A DNA stretch of 64,000 nt, taken from the NCBI RefSeq assembly GCF_950295315.1, contig NC_080166.1, positions 102,040,999 to 102,104,998 on the forward strand, written 5' to 3'. This stretch comes from Erinaceus europaeus (Eukaryota > Chordata > Mammalia > Eulipotyphla > Erinaceidae). The translations under genes were made by a program, and so were the position numbers. Shown here one piece after another: positions 35,367 through 46,329 of the stretch. Below the pieces are notes generated by a model. The model saw nothing but the letters and a program-made list of their open reading frames with translations, made no database searches and was not told the DNA's origin. The first letter of the stretch is position 1, and every line of letters starts with the position of its first letter.

Positions 35367-35600
35367 AATCCTGATCAGGACAAATCATCATACATTTAAA
35401 GAAGAAAGGTAACTCTACTATTCATTGTACTTGACCCAAAAGTTGAGACTTTACTTCTGTACTCTTTGGTACTAGTTACTCTTCCTCATTGAAAAACTGA
35501 ACTCAAGCCAACATTTAATTCTCAAAAAAAGTCTCTTCATGATTTAGTCATAATCTGTAGCATGAAGAGAAACTTACTAAATTACCTGTGCTGCTGTACT

Positions 35601-35622
35601 GACCTCCTCCTACTGACATTTT
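35601..35622 (+). repeat. Left target duplication of the 35.6-kb SINE
   Basis: This 22-bp sequence, including CCTCCTACTGACATTTT, recurs at 35914-35935 with two adjacent differences. Confidence 0.85.
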
Positions 35623-35874
35623 TTTATATTTATTTTATTTTTTCCCTTTTGTTGCCCTTGTTGTTTTATTGTTGTAGTTATTATTGTTGTTGTTAGATAG
35701 GACAGACAGAAATGGAGAGAGGGAGGGGAAGACAGAGAGGAGGAGAGAAAGATAGACACCTGCAGACCTGCTTCACCGCCTGTGAAGCGACTCCCCTGCA
35801 GGTGGGGAGCCGGGGTTCGAACCGGGATCCTTATGCCGGTCTTTGTGCTTTGCGCCACCTGCGCTTAGCCCACT
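35623..35874 (-). mobile_element. SINE-A, short-tail, with fused filler at 5' end
   Basis: TTTTATATTTATTTTATTTT is the reversed tail. The body and hairpin (CACCTGCAGACCTGCTTCAC and onward) are complete and the B-box region is GGTTCGAACCGGGATCC. The head stops at GCCCACTG, where other copies continue with CGCCACCGCCC. A 42-bp foreign segment takes the place of the last 20 or so bases. Confidence 0.93.
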
Positions 35875-35916
35875 GATATGATTTTTTAAATTTATTTATA
35901 AAATAAAAATATTGAC
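35875..35916 (-). repeat. 42-bp inverted copy of 35325-35366
   Basis: It reads GATATGATTTTTTAAATTTA and onward, the exact reverse complement of the L1 3' end about 550 bp to the left. It lies inside the SINE's target duplications, between the truncated SINE head and the right duplication. Two bases (TG) at the SINE joint and three to four (TGAC) at the target joint are shared by both sides. Confidence 0.93.
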
Positions 35917-35935
35917 TCCCTCCTACTGACATTTT

Positions 35936-37098
35936 AATATTCGTTATTTCACTTTCTCCTGATGAGTATCTATTTCATTTTTCACCTTTGACATTAGCAG
36001 GCATCCAAAGTGAGCATATAATAACACTTTCATTTCTAATAGAAGTTTCAGTTAGTCTCTGGTGTGTCCCTGTATCTCTAGACAGGTAGAACTTTAAATT
36101 GTGAGAACAGAGAACATACATCCTCCAAAGCACTCTCTGGGTTGAATCATGATTCTTTATTTCAGAGACACCTATTAAGTGTTCAATGAAAATATCTACT
36201 AGCATAAAGCAAAATAAGATAGTCAAGTACAAACAATAAAATACTAGTTGTCAACAAGATAGTGGAGAAAAGAAGACATGTAGAGAATAAAATCAAAATC
36301 CTTTAAAACTGTACTGGATTTATGTCATGGATAGATAATTACACTTGAAGAAGCAATTTACTATATCGTGACGCCGTTCCCTATCCTCTGTCAAATCTAA
36401 TTTCCCTCACCCAGACAACTGACCTATTCATGGGTTGTGTCTGCATAGGCAGGTAAAATGGACAGTTGAGTATTTACTCAGTGACTAATCAGTTTAGAGA
36501 GCTCTTTACAAATGTTTGGTCTGAGACAGAAATAATTTGCTTTCATTAATTATCTGGATAACTACCTCTTGTTTTTTTTCTGTTTGTTGTTTGATTTTTT
36601 TACTACATTTTGACACTTCAAATGTCTTTTTTTCTCAAGTACTAATTTGTTCATAGTAATTCAATGTTCTTCCATTTTCTGGGGAAAAAAACTGGATGAT
36701 GTTATATATGGCATTTATTTTGAAAACTCAGTTCATTTGCCTGCATATACATTTTTTACTTGTTCACATTCTAGCGATGTGCTAAAATAAGAACCATACA
36801 ATTTGAAATGCCTAGTTCACTTTCCTTATCACATGATGTGGGTTGTAGGGGTAATATTAACTTCCAGAAGCACATTTTAGAAACAGCAGAGTCATTGGCT
36901 GTTTACTGTCTTGGTAGATGTCTGTGTCTGCTGACTTAACAAACACATCTTTGAAATCCACGGTTTAATATGGTTTTCCTGTGTCTGTTTATAATGCATT
37001 TTGATAATATATATACATACATATCATACTACTTAATAAAATATTTAATAACTAACATCTGCAAGCAGATTATAAACATAAAAAAATGAACACATCTA
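35936..37098. other. AT-rich single-copy DNA
   Basis: No gene or repeat recognised. Confidence 0.55.
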
Positions 37099-37275
37099 TG
37101 GGGCCAGAAGAATAGATTACTTGGATAGTGCATCTGCACTGCCATACCTGCAACACAAGTTTGAGTCCAGCCCCTACTATGCAGAAGGAAGCTTCACCCC
37201 TACAGTGCTGTTTCCTCTCTATCTGAGAAAAAGTCAAGAGAGGTTATGTGGAAACCCTGGTAGGGACAAAATTAT
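37099..37275 (+). mobile_element. SINE family E
   Basis: GGGGCCAGAAGAATAGATTAC, TTGGATAGTGCATCTGCAC, CAAGTTTGAGTCCAGCCCC (B-box-like) and CTATCTGAGAAAAAGTC. It is a separate, older family from A and B. Confidence 0.72.
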
Positions 37276-37944
37276 ATACGAAACATTGATATGCTTCTAA
37301 ATTTTTAAAACAGAATTTTAATGACTAAAATAGTAATTCCACCTCATCTATGGAAAAAAAGTTTGTTTGTTTTTTTTCCCAAGTGACTGTCAGGAAGTCA
37401 TACCTAACCTTATACATTACTCTGCTATGCTAACACCCATTGAAGGATCAGTAGCATCGCATAAATAACAAGTCTTGATCGCACGGGATATAAACCTTAA
37501 GCAGAAAAAAAAATCATAAAAATAAGGAAAAGAGAACATAGAGATGTTTTGATCAAAAGTTATTTTATCCCAGGAAGAGACAGATCATCAATGGAAGTGT
37601 AACCATATTTTTAATATATTCAAAATATCTGGTTTTCCGACAAGTTCCTTAGGAAATAATACAAGTGTGTATGGGTAATTTATAATATTTCTAAGTGTAA
37701 GGAATAAAATTTTGAGAAATTAATGAATATTCTACATTGACCAAAATTCCAAACTATGTTTCAAAATGAACTAACTCTCATATTAAAAATATCTAGGTGC
37801 TTATATTTCTCCAAATTCTCATCAACTTCTGGAATTATGTAGCCATTCCATAGCTATTCATTTTAAACTGTTTATCACCTGATAAACCTACAATGAGACC
37901 TACAATGCGACTTAGTTTCAAATGAATGAGGTCCTGATTTTTTA
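37276..37944. other. AT-rich single-copy DNA
   Basis: Nothing recognised. Confidence 0.5.
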
Positions 37945-38105
37945 ATCAATTAATTAATTTATATGAGAGAGACAGAGAGAGAAAGAGAAACCAGAACACT
38001 TCTCAACTCTGATTGAAGTTGAGACCTTAGAGCCTCAGACATGAGGTTTTTTTTGTTTTGTTTTGTTTTGTTTTTTGCATAGCCATTATGTTGTCTTCCC
38101 AGGTC
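37945..38105 (-). mobile_element. SINE family C with (GTTTT)n
   Basis: GAGAGAGACAGAGAGAGAAAG, AACACTTCTCAACTCTG and TTGCATAGCCATTATG match the reverse of family C. A GTTTT run of about five units (38050-38075) is private to this copy. Confidence 0.75.
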
Positions 38106-38195
38106 CTGAGTTCTCCTGTGTTCTATCCTTGGTGTTACACATGCTAGAACGATCTCTCCCTCTTTCATAAATAAATCTTTAAAAACTATAAGGCA
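38106..38195 (+). mobile_element. SINE family D, 3' half
   Basis: TCCTGAGTTCTCCTGTGTTC, then ACACATGCTAGAACG and CATAAATAAATCTTTAAAAA, parallel the 3' half of the copy at 2113. Confidence 0.55.
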
Positions 38196-38235
38196 TATTA
38201 TCTTACCTTGGTAACAAACTAGAAAAACAAACAAA

Positions 38236-38560
38236 AAAGCAGTAGCACAGCAGGTTAGGTACTCATGGCGAAAAGCGCAAGGACCAGGTGTAAAGATCCC
38301 AGTTCCAATCCCCGGCTCCTCACCTACAGGGGAGTCACTTCACTGGCGGTGAAGCAGGTCTGCAGGTGTCTATCTTTCTCTCCCCCTTACTATCTTCCCC
38401 TCCTCTCTTCATTTCTCTCTGTCCTATCCAACAACAATAACATCAGTGGCAACAAGAGCAACAAAAGAAAAAAAAATAGCCTCCAGGAGCAGCAGATTCT
38501 TAGTGCAGGCACCGAGCCCCAGCAATAACCCTAGAGGCAAACAAACAAACAAACAAAATG
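38236..38560 (+). mobile_element. SINE-A, long-tail
   Basis: AGCAGTAGCACAGCAGGTTAG begins a slightly truncated head. Next come GTTCCAATCCCCGGCTCC, the internal hairpin, and the long-tail module GCCTCCAGGAGCAGCAGATTC to CCCTAGAGGC. The tail is (CAAA)n. Confidence 0.94.
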
Positions 38561-39345
38561 TTCATGTGTGGCTTAAAACTAAGGTGGAAATAAATATTCT
38601 AGCTCTTAAATAAAATCAATAAATAGAATATCCCCAACAGTTTCCAAGAAGGTGATTAATTTTAGGCCTCCCATTTCCATGAGGTACTTCCTACTATATG
38701 TGAAGTAACTCTCACTAATCATTCCAGATGTTACATGTATGACATTGCAATTATTCTGGATGATGGAAAGTGTGAGTGACTTTGAAACAAGGTGACTTTT
38801 GTTATCAATTGGCAGCAGTCATTTGTTTAATGAAGATGCTATTAAGTAGATGTGGGGGGAAATAAACAAGGACAGATTAAAAAAAAACTGCCTATGCTAA
38901 AAGTAACAGTGGCTTTCTTCAGCATACCTTTGAAAGATGATATACATTTGGGATTCAGAATGAGTTAGTCATCTCAGGTGTCTTCGGGACTCCATTCCTG
39001 TGGTCATGAATTCTTCTCAAGTTCTCATTGAGAGCTACTATGTATTTTTCCATAGAAAAATTGGCCCTTCCCTCCTTGCAAACAGACAGATGTGAATGAA
39101 GCTTCCTTATCTGTACTAATGTTTGTTAACCAGTCTCCAAAGGTAGTCTCCCAGTCACTCTCAAGTGATTATAACACATTCAACCTCATTTTACTGCAAT
39201 GTGAATCACATGCTTATAATTCAGGAATGCAAACTTCACTCAATAAAATCATATTGTGATTGTGTACAACTGGTTCAAGATATATAAAAAAAAGTTAAAC
39301 TTCTCTGATTATAGCTGGAATATTCTTTTATTTCTATCTACTTCT
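38561..39345. other. Single-copy DNA
   Basis: No gene or repeat recognised. Confidence 0.5.
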
Positions 39346-39537
39346 AATTTCGTTTTTTTTTCTTTCTGTGCTGATAGGGACAGAAAGAAATTAAAAGAAA
39401 ATGGAGAGAGAGACAAGTGTAGCACTGCTCCTCAACTCATAAACAAACTTCTCCACAAGTGGGATGAGGAACTTTAATATGGTCCCTTACTCATGGCAAT
39501 GTAAGCATTCTATTGAGTGTTCCATTGCCTAGCCCTG
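39346..39537 (-). mobile_element. Diverged SINE
   Basis: GGGACAGAAAGAAATTAAAAG, CACTGCTCCTCAACTCATAA, CTTCTCCACAAGTGGG and TTGCCTAGCCC follow the reverse order of an older tRNA-like SINE. Confidence 0.65.
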
Positions 39538-39594
39538 TAACTACTTTGGGTCTAAATTTCATACAAAACCTCTTATTTTGAACTTCTTCTATTT

Positions 39595-39797
39595 AAAAAT
39601 AATTGATTATCTATTTATTGGACAGAGACAGCCAGAAATCAAGAAGGAAGGGGGGTGAGAGGGAGAGAGACAGAGAGACACCTATAGCCCTGTTTCATCA
39701 CTTGTAAAGCATCTTCCCCCTGCAGTGAGGACTAGAGGCTTGAACCTGAGTCCCTGTGCACTGTAACATGTGTGCTCAACCAGGTGTCCCACTGTTC
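39595..39797 (-). mobile_element. SINE-B
   Basis: TTATTGGACAGAGACAGCCAG, CACCTATAGCCCTGTTTCATC, GGCTTGAACCTGAGTCCC and GTGCTCAACCAGGTGTCCCAC, all in reverse order of family B. Confidence 0.88.
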
Positions 39798-39927
39798 ACT
39801 CTGGTGAACTTTTGCTTCTTATATGCCTTAAAAAAAAAAATCACTCTAGAGCATCACTCCAGAGCTACGATGTGAATGAACTCAACCAGGGCTGTCACAT
39901 ATCAAAGTTCTGTGACTACTACTCATT

Positions 39928-40277
39928 TATTGATTGATTGATTGATTGATTTTGCCTCCAGATTGTTGCTGGGGCTCAGTACCTGCACTATGAATCCACT
40001 GCTCCTGGAGGCTATTTTTCCCCCTTTTGTTGCCCTTGTTGTTTATTGTATTTGTTGTTATTGCTATAGTTGTTGTTGGATAGGACAGAGAGAAATCTAG
40101 AGAGGACCTGAACACAGAGAGGGGGAGAGAAAGATAGATACCTGCAGACCTGCTTCACCGCTTGTGAAGCGACCTCCCCTACAAATGGGGAGCTGTGGGC
40201 TGGAACTGGGATCCTCGCCCCATTCCTTGAGTTTCATGCCATATGAGCTTAACCCTCTGCGCTACAACCAAGCCCAC
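39928..40277 (-). mobile_element. SINE-A, long-tail
   Basis: (GATT)n then GCCTCCAGATTGTTGCTGGGG, CTCCTGGAGGC (hairpin module), the GTT-rich spacer, a complete body and the head ending CAACCAAGCCC. An 11-bp target duplication, GACTACTACTC, lies at 39914-39924 and 40280-40290. Confidence 0.94.
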
Positions 40278-40290
40278 TAGACTACTACTC

Positions 40291-40737
40291 TTCAATGCTC
40301 AGAGTATGTTTAGAATGTAATTTGACTTGATCATTGCTGCATATTAGGGGAAAAATAGAAAGACAAAAACTTGACATAAGCTCATATGAAACTGCAGAAT
40401 TACTGCAAATATGCCACAAAATAAATTCTTGTTCTCAGGATGCATCTCTTAGGAAGAAGAGCTGATCTCTAGCATAATAAATAAAACTACATGCAAATGA
40501 AAAACGAAAAGTCCTTTGTAGCTGGAATGTTCCTCAAAGTGGGGATTGTATTTACTATGAAAATGTGAAAATGTTGAGTAATCAAGATAAAATTTCAGTC
40601 TCATAATTTTGTTAACTAGCAAGTCTATATTCTAAGAAGGTAAAAAACAAACTTTAAATAGAAGGGAAATTCTCTGATGAATTGGCTATCTGGTTCTAAT
40701 CATTTAGTAATTTTACCACATTTGTTTGCTTATTTAT
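40291..40737. other. Single-copy DNA
   Basis: Nothing recognised. Confidence 0.5.
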
Positions 40738-41068
40738 TTATTGCTGGGGTTTGGTGCCTGCACCATGAATCCACTGCTCAGAGAAAAAATATATATATTA
40801 TTTCCTCCCTTTGTTTCCCTTGTTGTTTTATCATTATTGTGGTTATTATTGTTATTGATGTCATTGTTGTTGGATAGGACAGAGAGAAATGTGAAAGGAA
40901 AGGAAGACAGAGAGGGGGAGAGAAAGATAGACACCTGCAGACCTGCTTCACCGCCTGAGAAGCTACCCTTCTACAGGTGGGGAGCCAGGGGTTTGAACCG
41001 GGATTCTTAAGCCAGTCCTTGTGCTTCACGCCATGTGCATTTAACCATTGTACTACTGCCACCCCCGC
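40738..41068 (-). mobile_element. SINE-A, long-tail, module worn
   Basis: TTGCTGGGGTTTGGTGCCTGC starts inside the tail module. The closing GGAGGC arm is replaced by GAGAAAAAATATATATAT. Body, hairpin and head (reverse, ending ACTGCCACCCCC) are present. Confidence 0.92.
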
Positions 41069-42149
41069 TTTTACCCCCTTTTTAAGAGACAAAGAAAGAG
41101 AGAAAAAACAGAATTTAATCATAGAAACTCTATGTATTAAATTAAAAATATACATATCTTCACTTATTGCATATGTGTATTATATGTATATACACATTAT
41201 ATCCTAAAACCTGATCACAAATTATTAAAACTAATTAAAGTCTAATGTATAGATATATAAATATAGATACTCCCTTTGCATCTATGACTTTAGATCCTTT
41301 AGTCCAGAGAAATATATTGAGAGTGGAGAGTGAATGTGAAGTAGGGATGTAAGGACTAATTGTAACCTACATCAAACTATCATCCAAAAAGTAGAAAGTA
41401 AATGACACTAAAACTAGTATCTCATCACAGTCTAGCCTACAACTTCAGAGATGGCAGTGCTGTGTAGGAAAAGCTTGTACCCATGTGCTAACAACTGTAC
41501 TATGAATCATTAACCCCCCATAAAATAATAAGTACATATAATAAATAATAAACAGATACATAAATATTACCATTCAAAAATACTCTTATAAACGTAAAGG
41601 CAAGCACGATGCCAAGTCTCATCAACTAAAGACAATTAATAAATAATTACTAAAAGACTTAAATGGAGTTAAGAATGCACACTGAAGATGAAAGAATTCT
41701 CCAGAATCTCAGTAGTGGCTTTGGACTCACAGGAAAATAAGATATATAAGAGATTATATCAATGAATATAATGAACATTTCCTGATAATTAAGAAAATTA
41801 ACCTTCCAAAATAGCTGATGTTCCAAATAATATAGATTATACAAGGAAATAATGTAAAAAAAATTTAAGAATTCAGTTTTGCACAATTTGGACCAATTTT
41901 TGCAAACAATACTGTTACCAAAGTATATATTAAATTAAAAGAGCTAAGTTTTCTGAGTTACAAATATTAGGCATAATATAAACATATATTTTAATTCTTA
42001 TGAATGTCATTCCTAACTTTGACAGGTTTTTTGATTGAGTGAACTGGTAGGCAATTTATAAATGTAATGTTTATGTGACTAAAGAAAATCATGTAAGTGA
42101 AAAACTTCATTTCAAGATCAAATTTTTTGGACTAAGTCGACTTGAAAAT
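41069..42149. other. AT-rich DNA with possible L1 terminus
   Basis: At about 41320-41535, GTACCCATGTGCTAACAACTG and AATCATTAACCCCCCATAAAA look like a worn plus-strand L1 end. The rest is unrecognised single-copy DNA. Confidence 0.4.
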
Positions 42150-42350
42150 ATTTTTAATTTATTTATTTACTGGATAAAAACAGAGAGAAGTCTAAATGGG
42201 AAGGGAGATAGAGAAGAAGAAAGAGAAACATCTGCGGCATTGCTTCACTGCTTGTGAAACTTCCCTCCTGCAGGTAGGAACTAGGGGCTTGGACATGAAT
42301 CTTGTACATGGTAGCATGTGCATTTAACACTGTGTGCCACTACTCAGTCC
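42150..42350 (-). mobile_element. SINE-B, diverged
   Basis: TTTACTGGATAAAAACAGAGAG, TGCTTCACTGCTTGTGAAAC, GGGGCTTGGACATGAATC and a reverse head ending CACTACTCAGTCC. Confidence 0.82.
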
Positions 42351-42564
42351 TGAAAATAGTTTCAAATATGTTTAGCTAACATAAAAACTTGTCCACCTAA
42401 ATTGTTAAATAGGTATTATTTGGCCTATGTAATAGAATAATAAAATACTAATTACTAAGCATAATAATAAGTATGTGTGAGTTTGAGTTTTTTTTTTTTT
42501 TATGAGCTACTGAAAGATTTTATATATGTTTGGGTCTATTAATGTCTTCATTTTTTTCCCCATC
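42351..42564. other. AT-rich single-copy DNA with T-run
   Basis: A poly-T of about 14 bases lies near 42489. Nothing else recognised. Confidence 0.5.
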
Positions 42565-42665
42565 CAAGTTTGAAGCATGAGAGAGATTCTGGGCTTGAAT
42601 CCCTGTCAGATCATGTGTCAGAGTATTGCTCTGGTGTCAATCTCCCCCTCAAAAAATAAATATTG
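42565..42665 (+). mobile_element. Old SINE, 3' part
   Basis: ATTCTGGGCTTGAATCCCTG, then CATGTGTCAGAGTATTGCTC and an AAAAAATAAAT end, resemble the 3' half of the older tRNA-like families. Confidence 0.5.
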
Positions 42666-43010
42666 TTAAGAATTATTTTAACAGGGGTTAACAGTTCACA
42701 CTGCAATTTCTCATTTCCATGGGAAAGTTCTCTGCACAACACTCTCACCTATAACTTAAGCCCTTTCCCACCATCCTGCAACATCATCCCCTTTGCCTTC
42801 TCCTCTGATTTCCCTTTCTCTTTACCCTTTTCCTTCCTCCCTTTTCTCCTCTTTATTTTCACTTTAAGTTAATGCAAGACAGTTCTCTAAATTCCACATG
42901 AATGAGGACATTCCACAGTTTTCATTCATTTCCTTATCTTACTAAGCATAATGACCTCAGTTCCATCCACCTTTATCTACCATCCCAGTTAACTGTTACT
43001 CACAAGGGAG
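42666..43010 (-). mobile_element. L1 3' end fragment, diverged
   Basis: GGGGTTAACAGTTCACACTGC, CAACACTCTCACC and CTCAGTTCCATCCACC follow the same reverse order as the L1 ends at 17936 and 44310, but with more divergence and a CT-rich centre. Confidence 0.55.
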
Positions 43011-43194
43011 CTGAAAAAATTCTCATGTAAAATATATTGCTTATGATTTTTAACTGCATTAACTGTAGCTTAATAGAGAAAACTAGGTTATGAGTAGTAT
43101 ATGTTCTCTAGTAAAGACATTTTTCATTTTTATATATAAATAGAGTAATATATATGTATACATATTATGAATTATTAGTCATGTTGAATATTTA

Positions 43195-43312
43195 TTTCTT
43201 AATCCAAGAAATGGAATCAGAGTATCATTTTAACAAATGTGATACTAAGGATTAAACTTGGGACCTCATGCTTGAGAGTCCAGTGCTCCATCCACAGAGC
43301 CACCCCTGGGTT
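43195..43312 (-). mobile_element. Old tRNA-like SINE
   Basis: GGATTAAACTTGGGACCTCATG and CAGTGCTCCATCCACAGAGC look like a reverse B-box and A-box region of an old SINE. Confidence 0.45.
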
Positions 43313-43927
43313 CAGAACTCATTTCTGTAAGTGCTTGTGAATGTATTTTCTTTAGTTCTGATTTAGTCTGTCTAAATCACAAAGACTCTGTGCCTTATTG
43401 GAATAATTTTCTGTGTTTTATGTCTGTTTATCTTTCCCACATCATTGATTATTTAAGAGACTAAAGTATTCTCACCTTTGAAAGCGCTAAGTTTCTTTAA
43501 ATCATGTAATCATCCATATTTACTTTCAAACTTTTATTAGTACTTGTCTAAATAGGCAGGCAAGTATTATTTTTCACTAACTGATGATCCTATTTAACCA
43601 GATGTTAAAATCTCCTGACAACTTTTGATATTTTGACTTTCCCAAATGAAATCCTAAATGATATATTTTTCACTTTGAGATTTTTCAGGTACTTATGGGA
43701 ATAGCACAAAAGGATTTGCTCTTTCACCTTGCAAATAGAAAGAAGCTAGAATGTTCTGGTTTATTTGAAATGAGCTGCAGGGGAAATGTTGTCAAATAAA
43801 AAGAGGAGATTATATTTCCCTGAATTAAATTTGTATGAATAAAATGGCATCAAAACAAATATTACAGAAATCACGAGGCTTTTAGAGATTTGTCACTGCT
43901 GTCCAAGACATATGTCTATCTATCAAG
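43313..43927. other. AT-rich single-copy DNA
   Basis: Nothing recognised. Confidence 0.5.
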
Positions 43928-44229
43928 ATTTTTTTTTGCCTTTAGGGTTATTACTGGGGCTCAGTGCCTGCACTATGAATCCATTGCTTCCATGGCCTTT
44001 TTTCATTTTTATTTATTTATTTTTATTTTTGGATAGGACAGAGAGAAACTGAGAGGGAAGGAGAAGATAGAGAAGAGAAAGATAGACATCTGTAGACCTT
44101 CTTCACTGTTTATGAAATGACACCCCCCCCCCGCAGGTGGGGAGCCGGGGGCTTAAACAGGGATCCTTAAATGGATCCTTGTGCTTCATAATGTGTGCGC
44201 TTAACTTGGTGCATCACTTCCCAGCCCCC
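43928..44229 (-). mobile_element. SINE-A, long-tail
   Basis: GCCTTTAGGGTTATTACTGGGG, CCATGGCC, the body GGATAGGACAGAGAGAAACTG and a reverse head ending TTCCCAGCCCC. TATCAAGATT occurs on both sides (about 43921 and 44232) as a target duplication. A run of nine Cs lies near 44126. Confidence 0.92.
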
Positions 44230-44309
44230 TATATCAAGATTCTTCAAGCTACTTTGCCTGATATTAGACAATAGTGTAAGAGTGACCTATTATAAGTTCA
44301 GTTATTTTA

Positions 44310-45070
44310 TTTTACTTTTTATTTGGGAAATTGAGGGTTTACAGTAAATACAGTTGTTGATACATGTGTAATATTTCTAGGGGCCACGTCGTTGTGCACC
44401 TGGTTGAGTGCACATGTTTTAATATACAAGGATCCAGGTTCGAGCCTCCTGTCTCCACCTGCAGAGGAAAAGCTTTGCAAGTGGTAAAGCAGAACTGCAA
44501 GTGTCTCCCTGTCTCTCTCCCTCTCTACCTCCCCCTCCCTTCTCAATTTCTAGCAGTCTCTATCCAATAATAAAGATAATAACACTTTTTTTTTTAATTC
44601 TCAGTTTTCTGCAAAATTGTCTCACCTCCCTAACCTAGGTCCTCCTTCACCAATATGCACCAGAACCTCAAAGTCCTCTGCCAGATCCCCTCCCACTCCC
44701 CATCCCACCTGAGTTCTTTACTTTGGTGCAACACACCAAACCCAGTCAAAGTACTATGTTTTATAGTGTTTTCCTTTTCTGTCCTTTTCTCAACTTCTAT
44801 CCATGAGTGAGATGATTCTGTATCTATCCTCCTCTTCCTGGTTTATCTTACTTAATATGAGTCACTTAAGCTATTCCAAGATTAGGTGAAGAAAATAAAT
44901 TCATCATTCTTAACAACTGAGTATTCATTCCATTGTGCATATATGCCACAACTTTCTTGACCACTCATCTGTTGTTAGGCATCTATAGGTTGCTTCCATG
45001 TTTGGCTATCACAAATTGTGTGGCTATGAGCATAGGTAAATGAGATCTTTTTGGATAAGTGTATATGATT
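44310..45070 (-). mobile_element. L1 3' UTR and end of ORF2, split by a SINE
   Basis: GTTTACAGTAAATACAGTTG, TTCTGCAAAATTGTCTCACC, CTTTACTTTGGTGCAACAC, GAGTATTCATTCCATTGTGC and TTGTGTGGCTATGAGCATAGG are the reverse of a placental L1 3' region. A family B SINE interrupts it at 44381-44590. Stops break all frames; this is a dead fragment. Confidence 0.85.
44381..44590 (+). mobile_element. SINE-B inserted in L1
   Basis: GGGCCACGTCGTTGTGCACC, TGGTTGAGTGCACATGTTTT, CCAGGTTCGAGCCTCC (B-box), a CT-rich body and CCAATAATAAAGATAATAA. The L1 sequence resumes directly after it. Confidence 0.92.
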
Positions 45071-45439
45071 TGGCCCCTCAATTACTTTAAAATTATTTTT
45101 GGACTGTGATTTCACTTATTTAATGAATCCAATAAATTCTAGTAGTTTTCAGTTATGAATTACACCACTTACTAATTATTATTAATGTAGATATTTCAAA
45201 GTTTTAGGTGTAGTGACCAATGTTTACTTAGTAACTTTGATGTATTCTTGGGCTGTTGTTAATTATAGTCTTAATGATTTTAATATTTTAATGGTATATT
45301 CTTAGTACACGTCTCTGAATCATGCTGCACTGAAATTTTTATTCTATAAAAAGTGATTGTGTTCAACTATTTAAAAGAATGCATGATCAGCTGTTCTTTC
45401 AAAAATAGAGATATTCATTATGCATATATATATATATAT
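45071..45439. other. AT-rich single-copy DNA
   Basis: Nothing recognised. A short (TA)n precedes the next SINE. Confidence 0.5.
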
Positions 45440-45771
45440 TTTTTTTTTCCTCCAGGGTTATTGCTGGGGCTCAGTGCCTGCACCATGAATCCACCGCTCC
45501 TGGAGGCCATTTTTCCCCTTTTGTTGCCCTTGTTGTTGTAGCCTCCTTGTGGTTCTTATTATTGCCATTGTTGATGTTGTTTGTTGTTGGATAGGACAGA
45601 GAGAAATGCAGAGAGGAGGGGAAGACAGAGACGGGGAGAGAAAGTCAGACATCTGCAGACCTGCTTCACAGCCTGTGAAGGGACTCCCCTGCAGGTGGGG
45701 AGCCTGGGCTCCAACAGGGATACTTACACTGGTCCTTGTGCTTAACCCACTGCGCCACCGCCCGACCCCCA
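45440..45771 (-). mobile_element. SINE-A, long-tail, well preserved
   Basis: CCTCCAGGGTTATTGCTGGGG to CTCCTGGAGGCC (hairpin module), then GTTGTAGCCTCCTTGTGG, the body, the internal hairpin and a head ending CACCGCCCGACCCCC in reverse. It looks young. Confidence 0.95.
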
Positions 45772-46329
45772 TGCTTATATATTTGTCTAAAACTTTCTGA
45801 TTGATTTCAGTTTGTTATTCACATCACAGGTGACACAATTTCTTGTCAGTTACATTATTATTGCAGTGAACTATCATCAAATCTGTCATTTCTGAAATTT
45901 ATCATTAATAAATCAACTATAGTGATTTTAGGTAGCTTTGTCATCCAGAGATAGCTATTTGTTTCACTCTGCTACTCCTATGAAAACGCATGCAAATCAG
46001 TTACAATGGAGTTTTCAGTCTTTTAAAAAAAATGTCTAACTAAAAGATCCTTAAAATTATTATTCCAGTCAGGTATTCATGAGAAAGTGTTTTGATGGTG
46101 TCTCATAAATAACATTAAAACCACACTGTAAACTAATTCAAGATATCCAGACTTCTAGAGGAGAAGGAAATGTATGCATGCGATTGCTAAACCAAAATAA
46201 AACAGAAATAGAAGTAAATGTACAGGACAGAAAGAATTAATAAAAGATAATTTGAAGTTTTATTTGGAATATTGTTATCTTCAAACTCTGTTTCCTTTTA
46301 TTTACCTTCACACATGTGTAAATAAAACA
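45772..46329. other. AT-rich single-copy DNA
   Basis: Nothing recognised. Confidence 0.5.

Noticed and set aside
40778..41155. 125-codon minus-strand frame
   Set aside because: It reads through a family A SINE; similar frames occur in other copies of that SINE (45458, 55019, 35610).
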